A stretch of DNA of 36,119 nucleotides from the NCBI GenBank assembly GCA_015657535.1, contig JADHZB010001804.1:9758-45876 (forward strand). Direction: 5' to 3'. Position numbers and translations under genes: made by a program. Within the stretch, counting starts at the first letter, position 1; every line of letters starts with the position of its first letter. Under the pieces are notes generated by a model, which searched no databases, was not told the DNA's origin, and saw only the letters and a list, made by a program, of their open reading frames with translations. Below are positions 35,939 to 36,119 of the stretch, piece by piece. This DNA comes from Nephromyces sp. MM_2019. Taxonomy: Eukaryota > Apicomplexa > Aconoidasida > Nephromycida.

Positions 35939-36119
35939 CCAATTAAAATTTTTCTTGTTTGTATTTGTTTGAAATACTAATAATAAAATTACAATCTATG
36001 TGTGTATTTGATAATTTTTCACCAAATAAAAAAATCAAATTTTTTACTTTACCAAGTATATATCAAAATAAAATTATTAAAATAAAAATTGAAAAATACA
36101 TATACTTTAACACTAATAC
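35939..36119 (+). other. 3' flank of the SHIPPO gene
   Basis: This is AT-rich DNA after the TAA stop. An AATAAA lies at 35982-35987, about 45 bases after the stop, and is a possible polyadenylation signal, though such strings are frequent in this composition. No further gene is visible before the window ends. Confidence 0.4.

Overview
The window is AT-rich nuclear DNA from a eukaryote. It holds seven confident protein-coding genes and one doubtful small ORF. Evidence for a eukaryote: four genes are orthologues of eukaryotic proteins (40S ribosomal protein S4, a WDR59/Sea3-type GATOR2 subunit, EI24, a SHIPPO-repeat microtubule protein); GT-AG introns can be placed to the base with consistent phase; there is a CCACCATGG start context on the ribosomal gene. 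All stops are TAA or TAG, so the code looks standard. The AT bias, short exons and SHIPPO protein suggest a flagellated protist, and an alveolate or apicomplexan relative is plausible, but the sequence alone does not fix the taxon.

Layout. 1-7.6 kb holds three intronless genes: a bacterial/plant-type argininosuccinate synthase (+), then two tandem SLC13-type carboxylate transporter paralogues (-) separated by 1.8 kb of gene-free AT-rich DNA. 7.6-11.3 kb is gene-free and contains a strongly T/G-biased block. 11.3-12.8 kb is RPS4, with an intron directly after the ATG. 13.8-17.8 kb is a three-exon WDR59/Sea3 homologue. 18.2-19.4 kb (-) is an EI24 homologue, with a doubtful 104-codon ORF upstream. 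20.7-27.3 kb is a ten-exon gene for an ankyrin-repeat, roughly six-TM protein. It has the layout of Akr1/HIP14 palmitoyltransferases, but I find no DHHC cysteine-rich domain. 27.3-30.9 kb is gene-free, with a 41-bp tandem repeat, a TG-rich patch and a CA-rich patch. 30.9-35.9 kb is a nine-exon gene for a 411-residue SHIPPO protein. Its introns carry CA, TG and TA tracts and several minisatellites.

Functional reading. The genes do not form one operon-like system. Themes are arginine synthesis and carboxylate transport (left), translation and TORC1-linked nutrient signalling (middle), endomembrane proteins (EI24, ankyrin/TM protein), and a microtubule or axoneme-associated protein (right). The best leads are the DHHC-less Akr1-like protein, the SLC13 paralogues with altered substrate motifs, the bacterial/plant-type ASS with a missing residue near the citrulline site, and the SHIPPO gene whose intron positions repeat at equivalent points of its protein repeat.
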